From Cohnella nanjingensis (GTDB lineage Bacteria > Bacillota > Bacilli > Paenibacillales > Paenibacillaceae): a DNA stretch of 64,000 nucleotides. The stretch spans positions 1-64,000 of the forward strand of contig NZ_JACJVP010000055.1 of the NCBI RefSeq assembly GCF_014212125.1, read 5' to 3'. The translations under genes and the position numbers were made by a program. The notes beneath the pieces were generated by a model that saw nothing but the letters and a program-made list of their open reading frames with translations, was not told where the DNA came from and did not search any database. Positions 25,129 to 34,187 of the stretch are shown piece after piece; the first letter of the stretch is position 1, and each line of letters starts with the position of its first letter.

Positions 25129-25335
25129 ATGAGAGCATTAACCCGGATTCAACGCATGAGCGTCAGGTGGACAGCCGCTTTCTGGCGGGACAAGGAGGGA
25201 CTCGGTACGCTGGAGATCGTCTTGATCGCGGCGGTCATCATCGCGGTGGCGCTTCTGTTCCGCGAATGGATCTTGGACTTTCTGGGCGGGTTGTTCGAGA
25301 AGGTGGAGGGCAAGTCCGACTCCTTCTTCTCGTAA
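25129..25335 (+). CDS. Flp/type IVb-like pilin
   Basis: A 68-aa prepilin. A basic leader ends DKEG, and the predicted cleavage is G24|LGTLEIV, with Glu at mature position +5 followed by a hydrophobic helix (VLIAAVIIAVALLF), the pattern recognised by Tad prepilin peptidase. AAGGAGG lies 8 nt before the ATG. The C-terminal ~20 residues are acidic and Ser/Lys-rich. It is the only candidate major pilin in the operon. Confidence 0.85.
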   Translation: MRALTRIQRMSVRWTAAFWRDKEGLGTLEIVLIAAVIIAVALLFREWILDFLGGLFEKVEGKSDSFFS

Positions 25336-25348
25336 GCGGAGATTGGAG

Positions 25349-26065
25349 ATGCGAGCCGCATGGCCATCTGTGGAGGAGAAGAGGATTTGGCGCTCTCTTC
25401 GCAGCGACGTATCGGGTTCGATTGTGCTGGAGTCGTCCCTTGTGTTCCCCGTCATGATGATCGTCACCTTCCTCATCTTGTTCTTCGCGTTGTTCAAAGC
25501 CCAAGGGGCCATGGCCTACTATTCGGCAACGGTATCGGGAGAGCGGGTCGCGTTCAATTGGACGAACTCCGCGAAGGAGTGGCGGACGGGCGGCTATCCG
25601 GACGGTCAATATGACGGACTGTATTGGCGAGTGGCCGACGATGCGCTGCTCAGCGGCCTGTTCGGCACCGCCATGCCCGATTCGAATTCCGCGCCCCGCC
25701 TCGCTTTTCCCGCCGCGGGAGAGTCATCCGGTCATTCGCTTGCGTTGCGCAAGCTGCGTATGGGCGCGGACAAGCTGCCGACGACGCTTCGCGGAGAGAT
25801 CGGCTACGAGAACAAGCTGGTTTGGCGGCAAGTGTCGATCCTCGCGGAAGATCCTTCCGAGCTGGAGCCGCTGCGGCGGTTCAGGGGCTCCGCGAAAGTC
25901 TCGGCGGGAACGAATGCCGCGGTCGTAGATCCCGTCGAGACGGTTCGGACGTTCGATCTCATCCGCTATTACACCGCCAAGATGCGGGGAGCGAAGGAAG
26001 GGGAGAGTGCTTATCGGACGAAAGCGGCGGCGGTATTGATGGAACGAACGGACGCCAGCGGATAG
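25349..26065 (+). CDS. TadE-like minor pseudopilin 1
   Basis: A 238-aa protein. The leader ends at SGS, and the segment G|SIVLESSLVFPVMM has Glu at +5 and a transmembrane helix, as in TadE/TadF pseudopilins. The rest is an exported domain with no recognised motif. The ATG at 25349 is preferred to a TTG at 25343 because GGAG sits 7 nt upstream. It lies 13 nt after the pilin stop, in the same operon. Confidence 0.78.
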   Translation: MRAAWPSVEEKRIWRSLRSDVSGSIVLESSLVFPVMMIVTFLILFFALFKAQGAMAYYSATVSGERVAFNWTNSAKEWRTGGYPDGQYDGLYWRVADDALLSGLFGTAMPDSNSAPRLAFPAAGESSGHSLALRKLRMGADKLPTTLRGEIGYENKLVWRQVSILAEDPSELEPLRRFRGSAKVSAGTNAAVVDPVETVRTFDLIRYYTAKMRGAKEGESAYRTKAAAVLMERTDASG

Positions 26066-26091
26066 CGATCGCTGAGGAGAGGGGTTAAGCC

Positions 26092-28395
26092 ATGGCAGCA
26101 GCGAACATGAAAGGCCGTTCCAGGCAGCGGAAATATTCGCGACGCACGAGCGGCTCGGTGTCCATCTACTTTATCGCCGTTACGGCCGCCTTCGTGCTGC
26201 TGACCGGCTTGCTGATCGATCTGGCGCGGATCGCCGCATTTCGCAAGCAGTCCGAGCTATCGGTCAAGGCGGGAGCGCGTTCGATCCTCTCTTCCTACGA
26301 TCCGGCATTGTATTCGCGCTACGGACTGTTCGCCCGCGGCGGGGATCCGGGGGAGGAGGTGTTCCTCCGGACCCTGGAGGGGAATCGGGAACCGGAGGAA
26401 GAAGATGTCTTCCGGCTCCTCGATACCCGATGGGAGCGTACGGACGTCACGGAGAGCCGTCCCCTCGGTCTGCATGACGTGTTCCGCAGGCAGGTGCTGG
26501 AGGAGATGAAGTACAAGGCGCCGATCGACTTGACGCTGGAGATCGCCTCCCGGTTCCGGGGTTTCTCTTCCGTAATGAAGGAGGCGAAGGGAACCGTCGA
26601 CGCGCTCGAACGGATGAAGCAAGCCTATGATCGCCGGGAAGAAGCCTTGGATAAGGCGATGAGCGCGCAAGGCGCTGCCGGGAGCGGGATCGTGAGCGCC
26701 TGGAACGGCAAGATCCCTCTCCCGCCTGTTAACCTGGCGGGATCCCGGCCGGCCGGAAGGGTGCAAGACATCGCGGACGCGGCGTTGATGTACGACGATT
26801 ATGTGGCCAAGCGGTCGGAGGATGCGGCAAGGGAAGAAGCCCGCAGGCAATGGGAGAGAGACGAAGAGGAACGGCGGCGAGCGAGGGAGAGCGGAGGAAA
26901 TGCCCAAGCCGGCCAAAACGAGACGCCGCCGGTCCGGCCGGACTTCAGTCCGCGGTATTCCGCCGAGATTGCGGCATACGAGTCGGGCGTGACCGCCCTG
27001 GCTGCGCATTTAAGCTCGGCCTCGGCGCGGGCATCCGGCGATGCGGAGCGGTACTTGTCGCTCGCGCAGGCGGCGCTGGCCGACGCGGAAGATGCGAATG
27101 CGGAGATGCGGCGGATCGCTTCGGAAGCCGCGGCTATGGCGACGCCAGTCGACGAGGAGGCCGTCGTTGGCGGGGACCAAGCGGATGCGCTGGGCGAAAT
27201 GCGCCGGACGACGGCCGCGCTCGCGCTGGAGGAATCCTTCTTCACCGATTACGGCCGGGAATTGGAGGCGCAGCGGGCGTCGGCCGCGCAAGCGACGGGT
27301 TCGGCGGATTCGTTCTCGCGGCTTTTGTCCGCGGTACCCGGATCGACCGGAATGGGCGGCGCGTTGAGGAACGGCGCCGAAGACTTGCAAACGAAGAATG
27401 CAGCCTATGCAAGGTCATATGGAGAGGGAGGGATCGTGGTCAAGCAGAGGGCCCAGACGGTGAAGGCGCATCGCGCTTCGGACGAAGAGCGCAAAGCTTA
27501 CGAGAGTCAATCGCGTTCGGCATGGTCCGGCGTCAGATCCTTTCTCGGTACATTCAGCGGCCTGAACGGTTCGCCGGAAGCCCAGGCTGCATTCGACAAG
27601 CTCGATCGCGCTTTCCGGGCGAACGGGGATTGGAATCAGGCCGAGGCGGAGGCGATCGCTTCCGCCGGCGTGCAGGCCAAGCCGGAAGAGGGCCGGGGGC
27701 AAGCGATGACGGATGCGGACGGATGGCTCGATGCGCTCGCCGCATCGGCGGTCGGCGGGCGAGATACGGTGTACTTTGCGGAATATACGATCGGCCGGTT
27801 CACGCGGGCGGAACCCGCAGCGGTCAAAGCGATGCTGGACGGGGGCGACGGGACGGAGCTGATGATGCCGCGAGGCCAACAGGTCGAATACGTGCTATAC
27901 GGCATGAACAACCCGTCAAGGAATATCGCGGCAGCCTATGGCGAGCTGTTCTCGTTTCGACTGGCGATCCGGACGATGGAGGGATTGATCGAGTGCCGTT
28001 CCTACGGGCACCCGCTTGTCATCCTGGCCGCCGCCACGCTCTACGGCATTCGTGAAGCGATGTCGGACATGCAGCTTTTGCTGAACAAGGGGACGATTCC
28101 CTTATCCAAGTACACGAAGATCGATACATACTACGTCGACTACCTTCGTCTCTTCCTGCTGCTTCACGGCAGTTCGGCCGGACAGACTTCCCGGCGGATC
28201 GCCGTCATCGAGCTGGAGACGGGCATCTCGCTAAAGGGCGCTTATACCTACGTCAAAGGAGAAGGCGCAAACTCGCTGCGACTGTGGTTTTTACCTGGTC
28301 TCATCCGTCTCCTGGGTCAAGCGGGAGAATGGGGAGGCACCGTAAAGGGGGGCCGCTATGAAGCCACGTACGCCGCCGAGGATGCCTACCAATAG
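26092..28395 (+). CDS. Large exported Tad-locus protein (DUF5702/TadG-like)
   Basis: A 767-aa protein. One N-terminal transmembrane helix follows TSGSVSIYFIAV, which resembles the pseudopilin leader but lacks Glu at +5 (Tyr instead). The middle contains long Glu/Arg/Ala-rich coiled-coil stretches (residues ~245-275, ~310-400) and a C-terminal domain with VEYVLYGMNNPSRNIAAAYGELF, the part that matches DUF5702 proteins found in Firmicute Tad operons. A scaffold or tip role is likely by position, but there is no enzymatic signature. It is preceded by GAGGAGAGGGG. Confidence 0.75.
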   Translation: MAAANMKGRSRQRKYSRRTSGSVSIYFIAVTAAFVLLTGLLIDLARIAAFRKQSELSVKAGARSILSSYDPALYSRYGLFARGGDPGEEVFLRTLEGNREPEEEDVFRLLDTRWERTDVTESRPLGLHDVFRRQVLEEMKYKAPIDLTLEIASRFRGFSSVMKEAKGTVDALERMKQAYDRREEALDKAMSAQGAAGSGIVSAWNGKIPLPPVNLAGSRPAGRVQDIADAALMYDDYVAKRSEDAAREEARRQWERDEEERRRARESGGNAQAGQNETPPVRPDFSPRYSAEIAAYESGVTALAAHLSSASARASGDAERYLSLAQAALADAEDANAEMRRIASEAAAMATPVDEEAVVGGDQADALGEMRRTTAALALEESFFTDYGRELEAQRASAAQATGSADSFSRLLSAVPGSTGMGGALRNGAEDLQTKNAAYARSYGEGGIVVKQRAQTVKAHRASDEERKAYESQSRSAWSGVRSFLGTFSGLNGSPEAQAAFDKLDRAFRANGDWNQAEAEAIASAGVQAKPEEGRGQAMTDADGWLDALAASAVGGRDTVYFAEYTIGRFTRAEPAAVKAMLDGGDGTELMMPRGQQVEYVLYGMNNPSRNIAAAYGELFSFRLAIRTMEGLIECRSYGHPLVILAAATLYGIREAMSDMQLLLNKGTIPLSKYTKIDTYYVDYLRLFLLLHGSSAGQTSRRIAVIELETGISLKGAYTYVKGEGANSLRLWFLPGLIRLLGQAGEWGGTVKGGRYEATYAAEDAYQ

Positions 28396-29293
28396 AAAGA
28401 GAGAAGGCAGCGTCACGCTGGAAGCCGCGCTGGTCATGCCGGTATTCATGTTGGCGATCCTGTTCCTGATCTATCTCGTGCAGGCGGCCACCATCTCCAT
28501 GGCGCTCCACGGCGCGGTGTCGCAGACCGCCCGGCAAGCGGCTTCCGCCTGGTATCCCATCTCGGCGGGGCTAGACAAGGCGCGCGCATCTCCGATCTAT
28601 CAGAAGTCGCAGCAATGGAGCGACGCCCTGGCCGGCATCGGAGAGACGCTCGGCCGGTACGGGCAGTTCCTACCCGCACCGATCGGCGACTGGGCCAAGC
28701 AGGCGGCGGACGGCGATTGGAACCCGGAGCAGATTGCCGCCAGACAGGCATTTCGGCAAATTCTGCTTCGCACCGCAGATCCGACCGTGCTGCGGTCCGA
28801 TCGCTTGGAAGTCTCCTCGGTTACGCTCCCCGCTGCAGACGACTTGGCGCAAGCCTATCTCACTGTACAAGCGGAATACCGACTTCCCTTCCAGGTTCCC
28901 TTTATCGGGCGAACGTTAATCCTCCGGGAGTCTGCCAGCGAACGGGCATGGATCGGAGGTTTGCCTTCGCGCTCGATGCTAGATGACGGGGAAGGGAAGC
29001 CGAGCGCGTTGTCATTCGTCTCCTTGGAGCCGAATCCGGTGCGACGTGGGCGCAAAGCGACGTTGACGCTGCGGGCGGAACCCGGCGCGACGGTGGATCT
29101 GACCGTGTTGTACAAGAGCGGAGCGAGTCAGGCGAAACACCTTGGGTTGGCTACGGCTGACGCATCGGGGCTGGTGAGCTGGACGTGGCACGTCTCTGGC
29201 AATACGACGATCGGCACATGGTCCTGGGAAGCGCGCACGGGGAGCGACTCGCCTTGGCGGCAAACGTTTGAAGTCGCGGGGAAAGAGCCGTGA
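28358..29293 (+). CDS. TadE-like pseudopilin with C-terminal Ig-like domain
   Basis: A 311-aa protein. Residues 1-60 are a TadE-type leader and helix (G|SVTLEAALVMPVFM, Glu at +5). A middle exported region follows. The last ~85 residues (from about LSFVSLEPNPVRRGRKATL to the end) read as an Ig-like beta-sandwich (AEPGATVDLTVLYKSG, WTWHVSGNTTIGTWSWEA). The start overlaps the preceding gene by 38 nt, with AAGGGGGG before the ATG. The Ig-like tail is unusual for TadE proteins and suggests surface exposure or adhesion. Confidence 0.8.
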   Translation: MKPRTPPRMPTNRKREGSVTLEAALVMPVFMLAILFLIYLVQAATISMALHGAVSQTARQAASAWYPISAGLDKARASPIYQKSQQWSDALAGIGETLGRYGQFLPAPIGDWAKQAADGDWNPEQIAARQAFRQILLRTADPTVLRSDRLEVSSVTLPAADDLAQAYLTVQAEYRLPFQVPFIGRTLILRESASERAWIGGLPSRSMLDDGEGKPSALSFVSLEPNPVRRGRKATLTLRAEPGATVDLTVLYKSGASQAKHLGLATADASGLVSWTWHVSGNTTIGTWSWEARTGSDSPWRQTFEVAGKEP

Positions 29294-29324
29294 AGCGACG
29301 GCTCAGAGAAAGAGGGGAAGAGAA

Positions 29325-29819
29325 ATGAACGCAATCGAATGGGCCGCGACCGTCGTCCTGTTAGGAGCGGCATGTTGGACGGATCTTCGCCGGATGGAGA
29401 TCCCCAACGGGCTGACGGTTTCCTTCGCGGCAGCCGGTCTGCTCTATCAAGTGATCGCGCATGGATACGGGCGGATCGGATGGACGCTTGGGGGCGTCGC
29501 GGCAGGGATGCTTCCTCTGCTCTTGCTTTATGCGCTACGGGGAATTGGCGGCGGCGACGTCAAATGGTTTGCGGCGTTCGGGGCCTGGGCCGGCGCGGCG
29601 ATGGCTCTGCAGTTAGTCGTAGGCTCCGTGCTGTGCGCAGGCGCCATCGCGCTGCTGCTCATGGCGATGCGGCTGCCGGGCGTGCGCACGGCTGCGCGCC
29701 GTCTAAAGTGGCCATGGGGCGAACATCCCTCGGTTGGGCGCCGGGGAGCGCGGTTCCCGTTCATGCTGGCGGTGGCGCCAGCCTACGTCGCGCTCTTCTG
29801 GAGCGGCTGGTCTGGTTAA
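29325..29819 (+). CDS. tadV: A24 prepilin peptidase (TadV/CpaA type)
   Basis: A 164-aa polytopic membrane aspartyl protease. The two catalytic Asp positions are in CWTDLRRMEIPN and GGGDVKW. There is no N-methylation domain, as usual for Tad-type peptidases. It should process the pilin at 25129 and the two TadE-like proteins. The ATG at 29325 follows GAGGGGAAG; a longer start at 29268 lies inside the upstream gene. Confidence 0.92.
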   Translation: MNAIEWAATVVLLGAACWTDLRRMEIPNGLTVSFAAAGLLYQVIAHGYGRIGWTLGGVAAGMLPLLLLYALRGIGGGDVKWFAAFGAWAGAAMALQLVVGSVLCAGAIALLLMAMRLPGVRTAARRLKWPWGEHPSVGRRGARFPFMLAVAPAYVALFWSGWSG

Positions 29820-29877
29820 TGCGAGAGATATAGGTAAGCGGCGCGTCCGGACGTGGAACGCGAAAGGGGAAGATGGG

Positions 29878-31755
29878 ATGAACGGGTATCGGGTGAGGTT
29901 CGAGCAGGGACGCGGCCACTTTATGGTGCTGGAGCGGGAGTCGCCCTTGCGCAGAGAAGAGATGGATCCTGTGCAATCGGGCATGTTGAAGTCTTGCGAC
30001 ATCCCCGGCCTGCTGCCGCTTGAAGTAGAAGAGATCAATGGCTCCGTCCAGCTTCGGTATGCGTTAAAGGGAAGCCGAATGTTAAGCCAGGCGTCCCGGG
30101 CAGCCAAGTGGTCGATGGAGGACGCGATGGTGGCGCTCTGCAGCATGGCGGAGACGATGGAGCAATGTCTGGACTATATGCTCGATGTCGAGCGGCTTGC
30201 GCTGCACGATGATTATATTTTCGCGGGCGAAGGCTGGCACGACTTGCGATTTACCTATTTGCCGGTTGCCGGTTCCGGCCCGGCATCCTCCTCCTACGCC
30301 GATGATCTCGAAAGGCTGCTGGTCCGTTGGTTCATGCGCGTTGCGGAGCTGGACGGAACCGCGCTGCAGCAGTTGCTCCGCTTGGTCGCTTCGCCGGACT
30401 TTATGCCCGGCTTGTTGAGACGCTACACCCGACAGTACATGGCCGAGCGGTTGATCGGCTCGGACCGCCCTGTTGCGGATGCGCAGGAGAGGCAGGGGCG
30501 CCGCGGAACCGATAGCCCGTGGGGACTGTCCGCTTCGATGGCAGGCGGGCACGAAGCGGATCGTGGGCCGGCACGGAAGGATGAAGGCCGCGTCCTACAG
30601 AACCACGCAGCATACGTGCAGCCGGCGCGCGCCCAGGAGCCGGCGAGGGCAGGTTCGCGGGCGTTCGGCTGGCTGTCGCCGCCGGCAGGCGATCCGCAGA
30701 CGCTGTCCGGCCTGATCGGAGCTGAGGATTCCGGCGAAGCCGCGGGAGCGGGCGCATCTGATCGGATGAGCGGGATGCCGATCGGTCGCTGGCGAACGTG
30801 GTTATCGGTAGGCGGCGTCGCGGCGAGCGCAATGGCTTGGAGGTTCCTCTACGCCGAACACCCGGGCCAACGGGGGATGCTGCTTGCCATCGGCGTCACG
30901 CTCGGCGCGATCGGAGCTTGCGTGTATTGGTGGAACGGAGGGCCTGCCAAATTTAAACGCAAGAGCGAAGGCCCAGCCGAAGCGGAATCGATCGAAAGCG
31001 AAGGCCGCGATGAAGATACGGGAGGAAGCGGTACGCCGCCGCGTTCGTCCGGACGGGGCTGGGGGCAAGGTCCGCTGGATCCGCCGGCGCCGGGCGGAGA
31101 ACGATTTCCGAGACGGGAGCAGCAGGGTTGGCTTGCCAACGGACAGGAGGCCGAATGGGAGGAGGCGTCTGCATACGGTGCGCCGCCAAGACGGGAAGGG
31201 TTCGAGCGTTCGTATGCCGAAGCCGCGCTAGCGTCATCTGTACAACAGTCCGCATTTGCCGGAGTCTCCTCATATCCGCAGTCTTACGGGCAGCTTGATC
31301 GGGCTTCGCGTCTTCAAGCGCTCGCGCAGCCAAGCGCAGCATCTTCCGTAAGTTCGGCTCCCCCGTCTTCGCAGGCATCGTTCCTGGCCCAGCCGACGGG
31401 GAGACTGCCGCATAACGAGGCGACGGTATGGTTGTCGGGAGCCGGGTCGTCTCCGATGGCGTCGTCATATCTGGAGTGGGAGTCGGGCGAGCGCAAGATG
31501 AGCATTCCGCTGCAAGGCGCATCCATGATCATCGGCCGTTCGGCGGAAGCCGCCCAGCACGTGGACGAGACCAACGGCATCTCCCGGGCGCATCTCGAGA
31601 TGCTGCGGCAAGAGGATCGTTGGGTAGCCAAGGATCTCGGCTCTCGAAACGGAACCTGGCTGAACGGACAGCCGATGACGCCCTATGAACCGTATCCGCT
31701 GGAGCCGGGCGACCAATTGCAAATCTCTAGCTCGATCTATCGGTATCGCGGCTAG
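29878..31755 (+). CDS. DUF6382-like/FHA-domain membrane protein of the Tad operon
   Basis: A 625-aa protein. The N-terminal ~190 residues match the DUF6382 type (RVRFEQGRGHFMVLE, CLDYMLDVERLALHDDYIF). A low-complexity middle contains two transmembrane segments (about residues 305-345), followed by a Gln/Ser/Ala-rich linker. A C-terminal FHA domain (about 545-625) has IIGRSAE, NGISRAHLEM and DLGSRNGTWLNG. FHA domains bind phosphothreonine, so the protein could link Ser/Thr kinase signalling to pilus assembly. It is the last gene of the operon. Confidence 0.82.
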   Translation: MNGYRVRFEQGRGHFMVLERESPLRREEMDPVQSGMLKSCDIPGLLPLEVEEINGSVQLRYALKGSRMLSQASRAAKWSMEDAMVALCSMAETMEQCLDYMLDVERLALHDDYIFAGEGWHDLRFTYLPVAGSGPASSSYADDLERLLVRWFMRVAELDGTALQQLLRLVASPDFMPGLLRRYTRQYMAERLIGSDRPVADAQERQGRRGTDSPWGLSASMAGGHEADRGPARKDEGRVLQNHAAYVQPARAQEPARAGSRAFGWLSPPAGDPQTLSGLIGAEDSGEAAGAGASDRMSGMPIGRWRTWLSVGGVAASAMAWRFLYAEHPGQRGMLLAIGVTLGAIGACVYWWNGGPAKFKRKSEGPAEAESIESEGRDEDTGGSGTPPRSSGRGWGQGPLDPPAPGGERFPRREQQGWLANGQEAEWEEASAYGAPPRREGFERSYAEAALASSVQQSAFAGVSSYPQSYGQLDRASRLQALAQPSAASSVSSAPPSSQASFLAQPTGRLPHNEATVWLSGAGSSPMASSYLEWESGERKMSIPLQGASMIIGRSAEAAQHVDETNGISRAHLEMLRQEDRWVAKDLGSRNGTWLNGQPMTPYEPYPLEPGDQLQISSSIYRYRG

Positions 31756-31814
31756 TCTCGTACTCGCTATCGAACTTCATCGATCACGATCTAACTTGAT
31801 AGACCTAACGACAA

Positions 31815-31836
31815 CGACCGCCCCATCGGGCGGTCG
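31815..31836 (+). terminator. Possible terminator hairpin after the Tad operon
   Basis: A 9-bp GC stem (CGACCGCCC with GGGCGGTCG, 4-nt loop), 60 bp past the last Tad gene. No good T-run follows (only TTATTT further on), so efficiency is doubtful. Confidence 0.45.
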
Positions 31837-31955
31837 CGGGTGCGTTATTTGTAATGTGCGCGTCCTAGCGTTCGATTGGTTTCAATGTTGCATCAATTAC
31901 AACATTGCGTTTCGCTGCGTTGGATGGCGTGTTGGTTGCTTTGAAGGCGCGAGCG

Positions 31956-32909
31956 CTACCTTAACAGGTTCTTGAGCGCTTCCTCCAGCCGCGGATAGCG
32001 AAAGACGAAGCCGTGATCCAGCGCGCGGCGGGGCGTCGCGTGTTGGCCGGTCAGCAGGAGGCAGGACATCTCGCCGAGGACTGCGCGGAGGAGCCCGCCG
32101 GGGACGGGGAACCAATGCGGGCGTCCGATGACCCGGCCGAGCGTGCGGCCGAAGGCGTCGTTGTCGACCGGCTCCGGGCCGATGGCGTTGACGGGGCCGC
32201 TCAGCGTCGGAGTATCCAGGCTGAACAGGATGAGCGACACCATGTCGTCCAGATGAATCCACGGCATGCCCTGTCTGCCCGACCCCATCCTGCCTCCGAC
32301 AAAGAGCCGGTGCGGCAGTCGCAGCAGAGGGAATGCCCCGCCGCCGCGGCCCAGCACGAGGCCGATCCGCAGCTTCACGAGGCGCTCCGCGGGAATGCGG
32401 TCTGCGGCCGCTTCCCATTCGATGATGGTGCGGCCGAGGAAGTCGGCGGGCTGGACGGGAGCGGACTCGTCGAACGGCTGAATCGCCTCGCCTCTTTCGT
32501 TCAAGAAGGTCGCCGAGGCAGACGATATCCCTCGACCCTCTCCCGTATATGAGTGCCCGTAGAGGGAGATGCCCGATGCATTCGCGACGACGCCCGGCGG
32601 AGCTTCCATGCGGCGCACGATGTCCGCGATCCGCTCGGCGGCGCGAACGCGGGACTGGACGATCCGCTCCTTGGCCGCAGCCGTCCATCGCTGATTGATC
32701 GACTCGCCCGCCAGATTGACGATGCCGTCGACGGCGCCTCCGAGCGCCGGATCGGCGGCCCACTCGTCCCACGTCGCATAGCGAAAGCCTGCGGCAGGAG
32801 CCGCAGGCTTGTGGCGGGTGATGATCCAAGCTTCGTCTCCGCGCGCTTCGAGCGCGCGGGCCAATGCGGTGCCGATGAAGCCGGTACCGCCGCAGAGCAT
32901 GACGCGCAT
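31956..32909 (-). CDS. TIGR01777-type NAD(P)-binding epimerase (YfcH-like)
   Basis: A 317-aa extended SDR. The N-terminal GGTGFIGTALARAL is the dinucleotide motif, VNLAGESINQRWT and SGISLYGH are typical of the YfcH/SDR39U1 group, and the C-terminus carries the DUF1731-type GEMSCLLLTGQHATPRRALDHGF block split here. The ATG at 32909 is taken over a GTG at 32918. The enzymatic substrate of this widespread family is unknown. No operon partner is evident. Confidence 0.88.
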   Translation of the reverse strand: MRVMLCGGTGFIGTALARALEARGDEAWIITRHKPAAPAAGFRYATWDEWAADPALGGAVDGIVNLAGESINQRWTAAAKERIVQSRVRAAERIADIVRRMEAPPGVVANASGISLYGHSYTGEGRGISSASATFLNERGEAIQPFDESAPVQPADFLGRTIIEWEAAADRIPAERLVKLRIGLVLGRGGGAFPLLRLPHRLFVGGRMGSGRQGMPWIHLDDMVSLILFSLDTPTLSGPVNAIGPEPVDNDAFGRTLGRVIGRPHWFPVPGGLLRAVLGEMSCLLLTGQHATPRRALDHGFVFRYPRLEEALKNLLR

Positions 32910-32948
32910 GCGGAACACCTCACCCTGGGTTTATGATCGCGTATCGGA

Positions 32949-33395
32949 TTAAGCCTTGTCGATCGAGATGATCGTCCGCTGCTTCTGCGAAGCATCGCCC
33001 TCGACGCTCGTAATCTCGTATTTGAATTTGACCTTGGTGCCTTCAGCCCAATCGGACACCTTGTCCACGATATCGGGGTCCACTTGGAAGGTGGTCGGAC
33101 CTTCCGACGTCTTGATCTCGATCGAGTGCGTATCGCCCAGGCCGGTATATTCGCCCGTGTCTTCTTTGGTCTCGGTGCCGGCCGGTGGAGAGGCCGAGTC
33201 GGATGCGCTGGCCGATGGCGTCGGTTCGCTCGAAGCCGATGCCGAAGCGCTGGCGGTTGCCGAAGCGCTGGCCGAAGGAGAAGCGTTCGTCGATTTGTTT
33301 CCGTTGTCGCTGCATCCCGTGCCCATCAAGAGCATCGTCAGCACGGCGACGGCCCATGCGGAGTTTTTTCCATAACGGTTCAGGTTATTCAACAT
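32949..33395 (-). CDS. Lipoprotein with Ser/Ala-rich linker
   Basis: A 148-aa protein. The signal peptide ends in a lipobox-like MGTGC, with C28 the probable lipidated residue. A Ser/Ala/Thr/Pro low-complexity linker follows (residues ~38-75), then a ~70-residue domain with YTGLGDTHSIEIKTSEGPT and FKYEITSVEGD, a small beta-rich fold. GGAGGTG precedes the ATG. Function is unknown; it is exposed on the outer face of the membrane. Confidence 0.78.
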   Translation of the reverse strand: MLNNLNRYGKNSAWAVAVLTMLLMGTGCSDNGNKSTNASPSASASATASASASASSEPTPSASASDSASPPAGTETKEDTGEYTGLGDTHSIEIKTSEGPTTFQVDPDIVDKVSDWAEGTKVKFKYEITSVEGDASQKQRTIISIDKA

Positions 33396-33609
33396 GCGGT
33401 AAAAGCACCTCCATAGCAGTCGTCCATCTTCGTTGCGTTGAGTACCTTCACTAGGTTAGACGATGCGGGCGCCCAAAGGTTTCGTTTTTTTTCCGCGAGC
33501 CGGGTCGGCGAACGACGGCATTCGCGCTGCCGACGTCTCTCCGAGTCTCGTATTCGCTCGGTTCCGGCAGACGGCAACCTCCGATTTGACTAGACTCCGC
33601 CTGGATTGG

Positions 33610-34053
33610 TTAGCCCAGCAGGTGCCGGTAAGGCGCGTAGTCGATCTGATTCTTCTCCAGGAAGTTGATCAGGAACGTATGGTCCCGCTTCGGCGTCGCC
33701 AGGATGTAGCCACGGATGCAATGCTCTTCCGTCACGTGCGGTTCCCCGCTCTCGACGGCGAGCTGGCCGATCTGCGCGGCGATCGAATGCTTCGCGATAT
33801 CGCGGAACGCGGTAGGAATCGGGGACACCAGCTTGTCCAGGAGCGCCTTGGATTCATCGGTCCATAGCGGCCGGCTTAACTCGACCCAATGGTTCTGCCA
33901 GTCGAGCTTCGATTTGCCGTCGGACTTGGGGAGCACTTTCAGAAATTTGCGGAACATGAAGAATCCGCCGATGCACATGAAGACGACCATGACGATCGTC
34001 CAGAATCCAATGCTGTACATAAACCAATCGGGGGTCGATTTCAACCACATCAT
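33610..34053 (-). CDS. DUF2621 membrane protein
   Basis: A 147-aa protein with one N-terminal transmembrane helix (about residues 13-35) and a cytoplasmic or external domain containing WTDESKALLDKLVSPIPTAFRD, split as a conserved block, and HVTEEHCIRGYILATPKRDH. This matches DUF2621, a family of spore-forming Bacilli with unknown role. GAGGTG precedes the paired ATGs. It stands alone, divergent from nfo. Confidence 0.8.
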   Translation of the reverse strand: MMWLKSTPDWFMYSIGFWTIVMVVFMCIGGFFMFRKFLKVLPKSDGKSKLDWQNHWVELSRPLWTDESKALLDKLVSPIPTAFRDIAKHSIAAQIGQLAVESGEPHVTEEHCIRGYILATPKRDHTFLINFLEKNQIDYAPYRHLLG

Positions 34054-34187
34054 CTGTCACCTCGTCTTCAAATTATAGCGTATTTCTAGATTTATTTCGA
34101 CGTTCGCGATACAATAGGGGGTGATTTTATTGGGACGACCCGCGCCCGTTCGGGCAAGCGGCGTCGGATTCGGAGAGGAGCATGATC

